Source of the DNA: Dipteronia dyeriana
Lineage: Eukaryota; Streptophyta; Magnoliopsida; Sapindales; Sapindaceae
DNA length: 64,000 bases
Direction of reading: 5' to 3'
NCBI GenBank assembly: GCA_032871835.1
Contig: CM065297.1
Span: 88,061,052-88,125,051, forward strand
Part shown: piece after piece, positions 12,140 to 24,396 of the stretch
Layout of the letters: each line of letters begins with the position of its first letter
Numbering within the stretch: the stretch's first letter is position 1
Program-made: the position numbers and the translations under genes
Notes under the pieces: generated by a model
Told to the model about the DNA's origin: nothing
What the model saw: the letters and a program-made list of their open reading frames with translations, nothing else
Databases searched by the model: none

Positions 12140-14452
12140 TGTAGAGAAAAATCGATTCAAAATGCAGTAGAAGCGTAAAATTATAGTTTGGTCTACTTTA
12201 ATAATTTTTGCTTTAAAAAGAAAGAACCTTAACCCTAGATTAATTGACATATAATTAAAAGTATCGTACCTTTTTATCTCGTGACGATTGAACTAACATC
12301 GAATTGAATCCGCAAGATCTTCCAAACCAATCACAAACATGAATCACCTAGGAGTGTGGGCTCCCTTTCATTAAATTGTATACCTGAGGATGAAAACAAA
12401 CAAAATCTATTTCTTCTGTTAGTCACAATAATTCTCTAAGAGAAAACCCATAAATGTTCGGTCACTTATGAATTATCAATCTATTTAATTGAAACTCGCG
12501 TGAACCCGATTTAATTTTTATACTTGATGTAAAGGATACTTATGCACTATCGAGAAAAAAAATTCCTCTTTTCTCTTCTCCTTGGCCGAATTCTATACAC
12601 AATATCTATGAGTTGGCTGAATTTTATTTAGAGCAAAAACTAAATTTTTTCTCTTTCAAAATTCTATCACTTGGTCGAATTCTCTCTCATAAAAGCCCTA
12701 GCCTTGGCCAAAATTTTCACTTAGAATTCACCTTGGCCGAATTTTATATGGAGATATATATAGGTTCTTAAATCATTTCCTAAAGAGGATTTACTTGGTG
12801 GGCAAGAATCCTATCTCTAGGTGGATTTACTTGGTGACAAAGAATCCTTCTCAAAGAAATATTCCATTTCCACACAAAGACTCCTAATCCAACTCAAATA
12901 GTGCATTTATTCAATAACCAATTATCGAATATAATCAAATTGTGACTAAATTAAAAACTTCCTAATTTGACCAATTGTCAATTAGAGTCCTAATAAAAAT
13001 CCAATACTTCCTAATTTAACTAGATAAAAAAATTCTTTTTGTTTATCTACTTCTCCAATATAGTATTTGATACTTATCATATTACCAACAATAATATGAC
13101 TCTAGGAGACCATCTCCTACTATGAAAAAGATTTTGACTTTTAATTATACAATTAATTAATTTCTATTTAATTAAATAATAAAATAAAAAACAGTATATA
13201 AGGCAATTATATAGTCCCTTGCCGCTCAAGCTATACAAACATTGGCCAAATATTGTCTTTTCTATTTTATTAAATCCATTAGACTTTAATTAAAGGTCAA
13301 CATGTGAACAAGATCCATTCTTACTAAAAGAAACAAGTTCACATGCCTTAATACAATTATAAATGGACCTATAAATTGGTCCGATAGAATATATAAAGTA
13401 ATCCATGCAAGTTTGTGTGAATTGGGGATCTTGGCAGTCTATCTAAATTTAAGCTCCAATAGACATAACCTAATCACAATCAACAAATGAATAACTTAGG
13501 CCCGATCTATTAATTTTAGATCATTCCACTAAAGAACTAAAATTGAACTCTTAAACAAAGATAGAATAAGTTAATATTGCTCATTCATACCCTAGACAAT
13601 CTTAATGGAGATAGTGTATCCTTGTAAAGAATATCAGTAATCGCCACGAGCTCATAGACCGCGTATAGCACTCTAAGTTACCATATTTACTCATATAACC
13701 ACATTTTGAACTTGGGTATTTTGACTTGTCCTGAGACCTTAATTCAGTAGTCACTATTGAAAACTTAACGTTAAGATTTAATATCCAATGCCTCAAAACA
13801 TCCATATGATGATATTCTACTCTCATTTAATAAATGGAGCCAGGATGTTTATATCTATAAATGAAATCCTCTATCGATTAACAATTGAATACCACCAAAC
13901 TATCGATGTTAGACTATGCTATATAATCGTACTCATTGATAGCTCAAATGATAACACTTGCAACTATAAGTCCATCATTTATCTTAGGATTGATAGACTC
14001 TCCGATTTTCTTCAAGTGAAAACTTTTATCCATTGACGGTTATAAATAAAGTATTTCACTGTGATCCTATTCAATGCACCAGTGCACTAGTTTCTTTTGT
14101 CTAAAGACACCACACTTTGATGATTTTAGACTCATCATAACACATTTGATCCCACTCAAATGCTAGCTAAAGAATCTACAACTTTGACAAGATAAAGGCG
14201 CTCAACCTTTATCTGAAGTTGTGAATATTATTCAAGCCTAACTAAAGAATTGTGTCTAATTCATTCATATCCAGATGTATGAACAATTCTTATTTTCTCA
14301 TAGTCTTTTGACCTTATGATTATATAAATTTGACAATTATAATAATTAAAATATAAATGCTATAAGATTTGTTAAACTAGAAATCACTTTATTAATGTGT
14401 AAATTTTGTAAAATACATTATTACACTCTTGCTATCGAGCATAATCCCAACA
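12140..14452 (-). repeat. 3' LTR of copia copy 1
   Basis: On the plus strand it runs from TGTAGAGAAAAATCG to ATAATCCCAACA, which on the element strand is TGTTGGGATTAT to CTCTACA. It aligns along its length with 19588-23605 once the solo LTR is removed. Differences are roughly 11% over about 420 bases compared by eye. The adjacent polypurine tract is GTGGGAGAT (complement of 14453-14461). Confidence 0.85.
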
Positions 14453-14466
14453 ATCTCCCACATGCT

Positions 14467-17400
14467 CTATAGCAAATGTGTCATATCCCTTATCCTCATA
14501 TTCTCCAGATGCCCAACAAAACTCTTTTGTGGAAGAGCCTTTGTGAAGGGATCTGCTAGATTTTCTACTGACGCGATCTTGGTTATTGTCATCTCTCCCC
14601 TATGCACAATTTCCCTTTAAAGGTGATACTTTCTTTCAATGTGTTTCCTTCTATTATGACTTCTTGGTTCTCTAGAATTAGCTACTGCTCCACTATTGTC
14701 AAAATAGATAGTGATCTGTTTATTCACATTAGAAACCACTTCCAAGTTAATCAAGAATTGGCGGAGCTAGACAACTTTTTTAGCAACCTCGCATGCGGCA
14801 ACATACTCAGCTTCCATGGTGAAATCAACAATACAAGATTGCTTGATACTCCTCCATAAGACTGCCCCTCCTCCAAGAGTAAACACAGATCTTGGATGTT
14901 GATCTTTTGGAGTCAGAATCCGATTGGAAATCAGAATCTTTATACCCAACGGAATTAATCCCCTCTAAAGTATACATGCATATAATCTCTCGTTCTCATG
15001 AGATACTTGAAAATATGCTTGACTGCCGTCTAGTGATCAGGACCAGGTTTAGTATGAAACCTACTAACTATGTTAACAACAAAACAAATGTCTGGTCTAG
15101 TGTAGAGCATTGCATACATGAGACTCCCTACTGTCGAGGCTATTCATGCTATTCATGCTCATTTTTAGGAACTTGTTCCATAGAAAGTTTGATTCCATGT
15201 CTGAAATGTAACATACCTTTCTTGGAATCTTACATGGAAGACCTAGATAAGATTTTATCTATGTATGAAGCTTGGGATAAGGCAATCGTTCTATTTTTTC
15301 TATCCCTTATGGCTTAGATACCAAGAATATAACTTGCTTCTCCTAAGTCCTTCGTATCAAATTGTTTTGCTAACCATTCTCTTACTAATGTCAATACATC
15401 TACATCGTTTTCGATGAGTAGTATATCATCAACGTAAATAACTAGAAAAACCAAGGTTCGTCAAGTTTTTTAATAAATCAAAAGCTTTTCACAGCTTGAT
15501 CGAACCTTATGTTCTAGGATCTGGATGCTTTCTTCAATCCATATATAGATCTTTGCAAATTGCATACTTTTTCTTCTTGGCCCCTTTCAATGAACTTTTC
15601 TAGTTACATCATATAGATTCTTTCGTCAAGACTTCCATTAAGGAAAGTTGTCTTTCCATTTTCCAAATCTCTACGTCTAGAGATGCCACAATGGATAAGA
15701 GTATCCTAATGGATTTAAGCGTGGCCACATGAGAGAAGGTTTTCTCATAATCGATACCTTCTTTCTGTGTGTAACCTTTAGCTACCAATCTAGCTTTAAA
15801 GGTTTCCAACTTTCTATCAATTCCTCTTTTCCTCTTTTTTACCCACTTGCACCCAGTGGGTTTTATCCCTGTAGGCAAGTCTACAAAAGACCAGACTTTA
15901 TTTTTGAACATAGATTCAATTTTGGATTGCATTACTTTTTGCCAATAGTGACAATCAACATCTTCCATGGCTTCTTTATACATGTAAGGATCATCTTCGT
16001 CCGGGAGATTCTAAACTGATTCTTCTAGACCAATGTATCTCTCGGGTTGTCTACAAACCCTCCTATTACGACGAGGAATGGTAGATTATTGATCTTGTAT
16101 TGGTATGGAACTTGCAATTGAGATATGTTGTGAAACCTCTTGTGGAGTTATATCACTTAAAAGATCATTCAGGACAACTCTACTTTTAGGTACAAAACTT
16201 TTTATGTAGTCCTCTTCCAGAAATTTAGCATTTGTTGAAACAAATACATTAAGATCTGATGGACTATAAAAATAATATCATTTGGTTCCTTTTAGATACT
16301 CTTCAAATATGGATGTTTCTGAATGAGACTCCGTCTTTTCTGTCTTTCCTTTTAACATGTGCGCATGACATCCAAATATCCTTAAGTGTTGTAAACTAGG
16401 CTTTTGTTCAGTCCACAACTCATGTGGTGTATTAGGAACCGACTTAGATGGTACATCGTTTAAAATGTACATAGCGGTTTGTAAAGATCCCCAAAAAGAA
16501 TTAGGGAGTGTTGAATAACTCATTATTGACCTAACCATGTCCAAAAGAGTTATATTTCTCCTTTTTACCACCCCATTTTGTTGAGGTGTACCTGACACAG
16601 AAAACTGAGAAATTATTCCATTATCAATAAAATATTGATGGAACTCACCAGATTGATATTCTCTACCACGATCATACCTCAAGATTTTTGTATGTTTCTT
16701 AAGCTGATTTTCAACTTAAGCTTTAAATGCTTTGAACATGTCAAAAGCATCTGACTTATGTCTCATGAGATACACATAGCCAAATCTCGAGTAATCATCC
16801 GAGAAAGTGATGAAGCACTCATATCCACCTCTAGCTTGAATGCTTATAGGACCACACACATCAGTGTGTATCAATTCTAAACATTCGGTGGCTCTTATAC
16901 CTTTTGTCATGAACGATCTTTTGGTCATCTTACTTTCCAAACAAGATTCACAAGTTGGTATATCATCAACCTTTAAGTCACTTAAAGGTCCATCACTAAC
17001 CAATCTTTTTATCCTATTAAGGTTAACATGATCTAGGCGCAAATGCCATAGGTAGGTTTCATCTTTTGATAACTTTACTCTTTTATGATTATGTTGCATT
17101 GATTCTGTGTCTAACAAGTGAGAGATATTGTTATGCAAATAGAATAAACCGTTTTCCAGTGTACCTTTGCAAACAAATTTGGTATTCCTATTAATAATAC
17201 AAGCTTTATTAAAAGTAACGGAATATCCAAATTTATTTAAACAAGAAACTGAAATTAAATTCCTCTTGAATTGAGGTACATAATAAACATCTATTAAATC
17301 TAAATGCATATAAGAATCTAAACTAATTATAATACCTCCCTTTCCACTAGCAGACACCAACGCTCCATTGCCTAAACACAAGTTAAATTCATTCGCATTA

Positions 17401-17500
17401 AGCCTTCTCTTTTCCTTGAACCCCTGTAAGGAAAAACAAACATGATTAGTGGCTCTAGAGTCTATGATCCAAGAATCTATAGAATCCGCCAGAAAACATG
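14467..17500 (-). pseudogene. pol: Copia copy 1 pol, decayed
   Basis: Read right to left, the protease motif is WIIDSRATNHVC near 17443-17475. The core is DSR, where copia proteases have DSG. The LWHLRLDHVNLNRIKRL pre-integrase box is near 17015-17060. The integrase block ARGGYECFITFSDDYSRFGY is near 16785-16845. The integrase end SVSGTPQQNGVVKRRN is near 16560-16610. RT begins CKWVKKRKRGIDRKLETF, with KARLVAKGYTQKEGIDYEK near 15755-15810. RNase H is near 14767-14949 (CIVDFTMEAEYVAACEVAK). The C-terminus DPFTKALPQKSFVGHLENM runs to a TAG at about 14467. Many stops and frameshifts are present. The wording of the integrase matches Angela/TAR-like elements as I remember them. Confidence 0.8.
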
Positions 17501-18313
17501 TTTCAAGATAATTAATATTACCTTCTTCCTTCTTGTCCTTAGACTTTAGGCAATTTCTTTTCTAATGTCCCTTTTCACCACAAAGGAAACACTTTCCTTT
17601 GATCTTGATTGCTTTCTTTGTCTCCTTTTTAGTAGGTCCTGGTTGCTTTTTCTTCTGTTGTTTCTTGACCTTCTTACCGGACTTAACAGTAGTAAATTTA
17701 CCTACGGTATGAATCTCTTGTCCCTTGCCTTACAAAAGATTTACTTGGCGCTTTGAACAACTTGCGTCAAGGTGTATTTTTTATTATTCAAGGTATAGTC
17801 CAACATGAACTGATTAATAGAATCTGATAGTGAGTTGACAATCATGTCAATTTTCGTCTCACCATCTATCTCACCAACATTCAGTTCAACAATGTTGAGA
17901 TTTGCTATGACTTTGATCATGTGATCTTTCATAACCTGTCCAGGTTTCATCCTAAGATTCATGAAAGCAGTTACTACCTCTCTCTTCGTCGTCATGGACT
18001 TCATAGCAAACATTTCTTCTAGAGACATCATTATATCGGTACCAGTCTCCATTCATTCATGTTGATGTTGCAACACATCGAAAATGGTGACCATAATGTA
18101 ACATTTAGCCATTTCATCTGAAGACTTCCACTGCTAATACTCATCTCTTTGCTCCTAAGTAGATTCATTAGTAGAAGTAGGTGGTTTAGGAGTACACATA
18201 ATGAAGTTATGCTTTTCAGATTGCAATAAAAGCCCAATTTTCCTTTTCCATGTGATATAATTATCACCAGTTAAAGTATTGTCTTTTAGGATGTTGATTA
18301 GGGATGGGGTCAT
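17501..18313 (-). pseudogene. gag: Copia copy 1 gag, decayed
   Basis: It starts at the ATG at 18313 with MTPSLINILKDNTLTGDNYI, a copia Gag (UBN2-type) opening. The middle part at 17741-18052 includes AFMNLRMKPGQVMKDHMIKV. A zinc knuckle CFLCGEKGH then an in-frame stop, then KRNC, lies near 17550-17595. The same ATG context is conserved in copy 2 at 41009. The frame is broken at several sites. Confidence 0.8.
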
Positions 18314-19569
18314 GATTTCTAAACAATAAAAAAAATTATATAAGTAAACAATCATGATAAAGCACTGTCAAATATTTATCTTTAATTATATAAAATAATT
18401 CAATCGTAAAATTCAACGGTGATCCAACACCCATAAATGTCACGCCTCTTTTGGGAGTTTGCACCATTTACTAGTTAGACTAGTTCCTACTTAATTGTTA
18501 ACATAGCAACCAACCTTTTTAATTTTAGCCTTGCGATTTTATTAAAAAGTACTCTTGGGAGGATATTAGTAAAATCACATTGAGTGTGTTACCAAGTTAT
18601 TGACCTTCAATATAATCCCTCACGAATATCCATTCTTTAGGAGTAGATATCGTTTGGGTTAATTATCTAGTCTATCCTTGTAAGGAAGTATGTAGCTAAA
18701 TTCCATTCATGAATATCCCTTTGGGAGTTATTATACAAAAAATAAAGCTCAACTAAACTTGGAGGCCGTAGGCGTTCCGAAACACCTTTTCCCACTCAAT
18801 TGTTTAAGGCATGTGATCGAATTCCATAGAATGATTTACCAAGTTATCTAGATGTCAATTTGATACCTAAACCATTTAATGCATGTTCATACCAAAAGAG
18901 ATATATGAGTGGCATTCCTATTCTATATGACATGTTATCAAACAATGGCAAACATTGTAGTATTTACGAAAATGTAAATAGCTACAATTTTGGTCCATCC
19001 TAGAAAAGCAAGTAAATTACATGTCTTGGAATATAAAAAGTCCTTTCTTGGTGAACAAGTCTTCACGCGACCATCGTCCGTTTAGACACCCTTGGCTACC
19101 TCTCATGGGTGTGCACACCCTTAGCTCCATAAAGGGCTGCCGTGCATAACCCATGGGATCCATAGGGCTGCCATGCACAACCCTTGGCATCCATGGGGTT
19201 GCCGTGCGCAGCCCACGCCATAACAATCGTGACTCGTGCTCATTCGCACACATGATTGTTGCTATGCAGCTTTGTTTTTATTACAACAGTAAAAAAAAAA
19301 ACTTAACAACTACCACGAAGGAAATTATGGTGATGATATGTCATCCTTCTTGTTACAATCCCAAAATAAAAACACATTGAAATTCTAGGACCAAAATTGA
19401 GTAATAACAAATCACATTATAAAAACATGTATATATATATATGTCCATACATTCCAATAATAAATATATATACGAATACCTTGAGTGTCATCTCTTTCTA
19501 AAACATGCTTATTAACAATAAAAAAGAAGTATATTAATGTACATATACATCAATTAATCAAGGGTACAA
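18314..19569 (-). other. Leader between primer-binding site and gag, copia copy 1
   Basis: About 1.25 kb without a plausible reading frame. A GC-rich island at 19075-19240 contains repeated GGGCTGCCGTGC and CATGGG-type motifs, in a context that is otherwise strongly AT-rich. Just before the gag ATG the element strand reads a T-rich tract followed by AG, which could be a splice acceptor. Copy 2 shows the same arrangement. Confidence 0.6.
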
Positions 19570-19587
19570 CCAGGCTCTGATACCAAT
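19570..19587 (-). other. Primer-binding site, copia copy 1
   Basis: The element strand reads TTGGTATCAGAGCCTGGT next to the LTR end, matching the 3' end of initiator-methionine tRNA in the usual copia manner. Confidence 0.9.
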
Positions 19588-22500
19588 TGTAGGGAAAAAT
19601 TGTTTCAAAACGCAGCGGTAGCGTAAAATTAGGGTTTGGTATATTTAAAAAAAATCTTTAAAAAGAAAGAAACTTTAACCCTAGATTAATTGACATATAA
19701 CTAAAAATATCTTACCTTTTATCTCGTGACGATTGAACTATCATCGAATTGAATCCGTAAGATCTTCCAATCCAATCACGAATATAAATCACCTAGGAGT
19801 GTGGGCTCCCTTTCTTTAAATTTTATACCTGAGGATGGAAATATACAAAATCTTTTTCTTCTGCTAGTCACAATAATCCTCTAAGAGAAACTCAATAACG
19901 TTCAATCACTTGTGAATTATCAATCTATTTAATTGAAACTCGTGTGAAACCGATTCAATTTTTGTACACAAAACCCTTCTGATGTAAAGAATACTAGTGC
20001 AATATCGAAAACAAAAACGTTCCCTTTTTCTCTTCTCCTTGACCGAATTCTATACACAATATCTATGATTGAAAGTTCCCTATAAACATGTGTGTCTATA
20101 ACCTAGAGGGGAGGTGAATATGTTTTAATCGAATCAATTACCTATTTTTTGATTAATCAATATTAACAAAAATTACCCCAATAAACAAGCATTCAATAAA
20201 ATCAATTATGCTAAAAACAATAACAACACACAATATTTACGTGGAAACCCTCCAAATGGGAAAAACCACGGGCTGATATGTGTGCCACACTAGAACCTCA
20301 AGTCCAGTATTGAATGAAAGTTTACAACTTAGTTGACCTCCTGTCACACCCTCCAATTACTAACCCTTTCACTCTACCCAACGTGCCTTAATAGTGATTC
20401 TTGATCTATTTGCTTATGCACCAACCACTTAGTCACAAGACTTAACCTCAATGAAGAGTCAAACACAACCTAAGTGAATATGATAAAATATTCAAACATA
20501 CAAATAATGCTAGGTAACACTAAATGCTTATCTAGAAATTTAAGAATGTCACTAAGTACAATTCCTAGATATCAATGTCTAAATGAATGTTCATAAAGAC
20601 TTAACTAGATTAGTTATGCAACAATGTATCCTAGTTATCAAACAGAAGGCCAATCAACACAAGTTGTCATTAAGCATGTCAAGGACTATAATGCAATCAC
20701 AAAATGCAATCAATGAGTCCTAAACAATATCTAAATGCAAAGCATAGAGATTTAGCTAGAAGGGAAAAATGGTCACAAACCCTATCTATCACAAAATATA
20801 AATCTCAACCAACAATCGACAACCCAAGCATGTTATAAATGTAATTAAACTCAATAACATACATTTAATGAACAATAATTGCTAAACCTATGCATACATG
20901 TCATAAGAATTGAACAAAAAATTCTAGGGCATGTAGAGATTACCTAGTCAATGACAAACAAGAAAATCCATGCTTGGAAGATGCTAGATGCTAGATGCTC
21001 ATGGATTGGAATTTGGTTGAGTCAAAATGAGTTCTTGGGAGCTTTTTCTCTCTCTTGGAGTCAATTTCTCTCTCAAGAAAAACTTGGTCTCTCAAAAATG
21101 GTTTCTTAGACTCCCCAAACCAAAGAGAAGAGAAGAGAACATATATATATAATATGCCCTACACGAAACGGCATCGTTTTGGACAAGGGGCAACTGATTC
21201 CCATCATGACCGATGTGCGTGCCGCAGCCTAGGCAAGTGTTTAGACTGCGGTAAAGCGAGTTGTGCATCGCTTGGAAATCTTCACTGTCTGGACCGCGAT
21301 ACAGACAGTGTCCAAACCGCGGTAGAGCAACCAGTGCATCGCTTGAGAGACCGTTGTGCATGCAACAAGCATAGGCCGCAATACCAATAGCGTGCAACGC
21401 TTGGAGAACACCGTAGTGCATACCGCGATGGAGGCAATGCATAGGGAGCAGTCCCAACCGCGGTCAAGGTGAAAATCCTCTTTTAAGGGTCTAAATGCAA
21501 CAAACACCCAAGCCAGATTTATGGCAAAGAGGCACACAATTAAAGCAATTAAGCATTCATGCAAGATGATCAAAGACATGCATGAAAGTGTGTGTGTGCA
21601 CTAAAAACTCTTCAAACAGGGTTAAGAAAGTGATTTACTTTTTTAAGCTTGAGCTGGGTCTTGAGCAATGATGACCTAAACTACCCTTACACATTAATCC
21701 CCAAATGTGGTTGTCAACGAAATAAGCCAATCAAAAACTGAGTAACTTACATATGAGTTGGCCGAATTTTATCTAGAGTAAAAACTAAATATTTTCTCTC
21801 TCAAAATTATAACACTTGGCCGAATTCTCTCTCATAAAAACCCTTGCCTTGGCCGAAATTTTCACTTAGAATTCACATTGGCAGAATTTTATATGGAGAT
21901 ATATATAGGCTCTCAAATCCTTTCCTAAAGAGGATTTACTTGGCGAGCAAGAATCCTATCTCTAGGTGGATTTACTTTGTGACAAAGAATCCTTTTCAAA
22001 GAAAGATTTCTTTTCCACACAAAGACTCCTAATCCAACTCAAATAGTGTATTTATTCAATAACCAATTATTGAATATAATCAAATTGTGACTAAATTAAA
22101 AACTTCATAATTTGACCAATTGTCAATTAGAGTCATAATAAAAATCCAATACTTCCTAATTTAACTAGATAAAAAAAAATTATTTTTGTTTATCTACTTA
22201 CCAAATATAGTATTTGATACTTATCATATTACCAACAATAATATGACTATAGGAGACCATCTCCTACAATGAAAAAGATTTTGACTTTTAATTAAACAAT
22301 TAATTATTTAATAAATTAATTAATTTCTATTTAATTAAGTAATAAAATAAAAAAACAATATATAAGGTTATTATATAGTCCCTTGCAACCCAAGCTATGC
22401 AAATATGGGCCAAATATTGTTTTTTCTATTTTATTAAATCCATTGGACTTTAATTAAGGTTCACATGTGAACAAGATCCATTCTTACTAAATGAAACAAG

Positions 22501-23605
22501 TCCACATGCCTGATTACAATTCTAATTTGACCCATAAATTGGTCCGGTAGAATATATCAAATAATCCATGGAAGTTCGTGTGAATTGAGGATCTTGGCGG
22601 ACTATCTAAATTTAAGATCCAATAGACATAATCTAATCACAATCAACAAATGATTCACTTAGGTTCGATATATTAATTTTAGTTCATTCCACTAAAGAAC
22701 TAAAATTGAACTCTTAAATAAAGATAGAATAAGTTAATATTGTTCATTCATACCCTAGACAATCTTAATGGAGATAGTGTATCCTCGTGAAGAATATTAG
22801 TAATCTCTAAGAGCTCATAGACAACCTATAGCTCTCCAAGTTACCATATTTGCTCATATGACCACATTTTGAACTTGGATATTTTAACTTGTCCAGAAGC
22901 CATATTTCAATAGACACTATTGAAAACTTAACATTAAGATTTAATATCCAATTCAAAACATCATTATGATGATATTCTACTCTCATTTAATAAATGGAGC
23001 CACGATGTCCATTTCTACAAATAATGTCCTCTATCGATTAACAAAAGAATACCACCAAACTATCAAGGATATACTATATTATATAATCATACTCATTGAT
23101 AGCTCAAATGATAACACTTGCAACTTTAAGTCCATCATTTATCTTAGGATTGAGATAAACTCTCTGATTGTCTTCAAGTGAAAACTTTTATCCGTTAACG
23201 GTTCTGGATAAAGTATTTCACTGTGATCCTATTCAATGCACCCAGTACACTAGATCGTTTTACCCAAAGACACCACATTTTGATGATTTTAAACTCATCA
23301 TAACACATTTGATCCTACTCAAATACTAGCAAAAGAATCTACAAATTTGACAAGATAAAGGCGCTCATCCTTTATATTAAGTTGTGAATATTATTCAAGA
23401 TTATCTAAAGAATTGTCTCTACCTCATACATATCTAGATATATAAACAATTCTTCTTTTCTCATAGTCTTTTGACCTTATGATTATTTACTTTTGATAAC
23501 TAAATTATAAATACTGTAAGACTGTTAAACTAGAAATCACTTTATTAATATGAAAAGATTGTCAAATACATTATTACACTCTTGCTATTGAGCATAATCC
23601 TAACA
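19588..23605 (-). repeat. 5' LTR of copia copy 1, interrupted by a solo LTR
   Basis: The plus strand runs from TGTAGGGAAAAATTG to GCATAATCCTAACA. Removing the insertion at 20069-21751 leaves about 2.3 kb, the same length as the other LTR. The junctions are exact when compared with 12605-12612, where the uninterrupted LTR reads CTATGAGTTGG. Confidence 0.85.
20070..21751 (-). mobile_element. Solo SIRE-type LTR (family B)
   Basis: On the element strand it reads TGTAAGTTACTCAG to AACTTTCA. The first bases match the SIRE LTR start at 25600, but most of the LTR differs, so it is a separate family. The target-site repeat TATGA is found at 20064-20068 and 21752-21756, with one extra T at 20069. No internal sequence is left, as expected after LTR-LTR recombination. 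A GC-rich array at 21190-21475 repeats ACCGCGGT, GTGCATCGCTTG and related words. A second copy of this family starts at 63568. Confidence 0.85.
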
Positions 23606-23888
23606 TTGAGTGCTAATGATTGGGGATCATTGATGACCTAGTTTTTTCTCTCTTGATCACAAACCAATATTCTCAATTTCTTTCTTTAGTTTAATTTAGT
23701 TTAGTTTTAGTTTTAATTCATTCTTCAAACAATCTTTAGGTCACTTTCATTTTTGCTGTAATTGGAATTGGATTTAATTGTTAAATCTTCAGTCCTTGTG
23801 GGAACGATTCTTACTTGCCGTTGTACGATATCTGCACGATTCGTGCACTTGTGAGTATTGTTTTTCTAAAACATGAATTTACACATCA
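23606..23888 (+). mobile_element. Gypsy-type LTR, right end (second copy)
   Basis: Its first 220 bases repeat 11917-12139 with about 12% difference. It then continues through ATCTGCACGATTCGTGCAC to the terminal ACACATCA at 23888, followed by ATGAT, the target-site repeat. It looks like the end of the 3' LTR, while 10815-12139 is the body of the 5' LTR. The gypsy internal region is missing. Confidence 0.7.
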
Positions 23889-23893
23889 ATGAT

Positions 23894-24396
23894 ACTCTTT
23901 TGATACTAATTCAAGTCTAGTTAGCTTTAGTGACTTAGATTGGGCAAGTAATTATGATGATAACAAGAGTACATCGGATGGTTGCTTTTTTCTAGGAAAT
24001 AACTCATTGTCTTGGTTTTGCATGAAGCAAAATTCAATCTCCCTATCCACAGTAGAAGTGAAATACATAGCCCCCGGAAGTGCTTGCACACAACTCCTGT
24101 GGATGAAGAAAATACTTATGGATTATAGCTTTGATCAAGGTACTCTTACTCTTTATTATGATAACTTGAGTGCTATTAATATTTCAAAGTATCCTGTTCA
24201 GCCTTCTAAGACTAAGCATATAGACATTATGTATCATTTCATTAGGGAGTTAGTTGAAAACAAATACATAACACTTGAGCATGTAAGCACAAATGATCAG
24301 CTAGCAGATCTTTTTACAAAACCCTTAGACTCAACTAGGTTAAAGTCACTTAGTAGGTTTATTGGGACTGTTATATGCGTTGATAAGTTTTTGTGA
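23894..24396 (+). pseudogene. pol: SIRE pol, part 2: RNase H C-terminus
   Basis: It continues the RT/RNase H frame left at 10809. It reads YSFDTNSSLVSFSDLDWASN, then NKSTSDGCFFLGNNSLSWFC, the active-site region VEVKYIAPGSACTQLLWMKK, LYYDNLSAINISKYPVQ and LADLFTKPLDSTRLKSL, to a stop at 24394-24396. This part has no internal stop and is the best-preserved piece of the SIRE polyprotein. These are standard copia RNase H blocks; E is present in the VEVKY motif where A/E is usual. Confidence 0.9.

Larger units (their letters stand above)
12140..23605 (-). mobile_element. Angela/TAR-like Ty1/copia element, copy 1 (minus strand)
   Basis: A full-length LTR retrotransposon read right to left: 5' LTR 19588-23605 (containing a foreign solo LTR), primer-binding site, leader, gag, pol, polypurine tract, 3' LTR 12140-14452. 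Without the solo LTR it is about 9.8 kb. Its termini are canonical (TG...CA). The flanks do not form a target-site repeat: ACGAT on the left, TTGAG on the right. A second copy of the same family lies in the opposite orientation at 37402-47085. Confidence 0.85.

Noticed and set aside
19017..19380. Frames over the GC-rich leader island of copia copy 1
   Set aside because: Open only because the island is GC-rich; not conserved as protein with the corresponding island of copy 2.
21055..21579. Several overlapping frames with many Cys and Arg
   Set aside because: They lie in the ACCGCGGT repeat array of a solo LTR; several frames on both strands are open at once, as expected for a GC-rich repeat.
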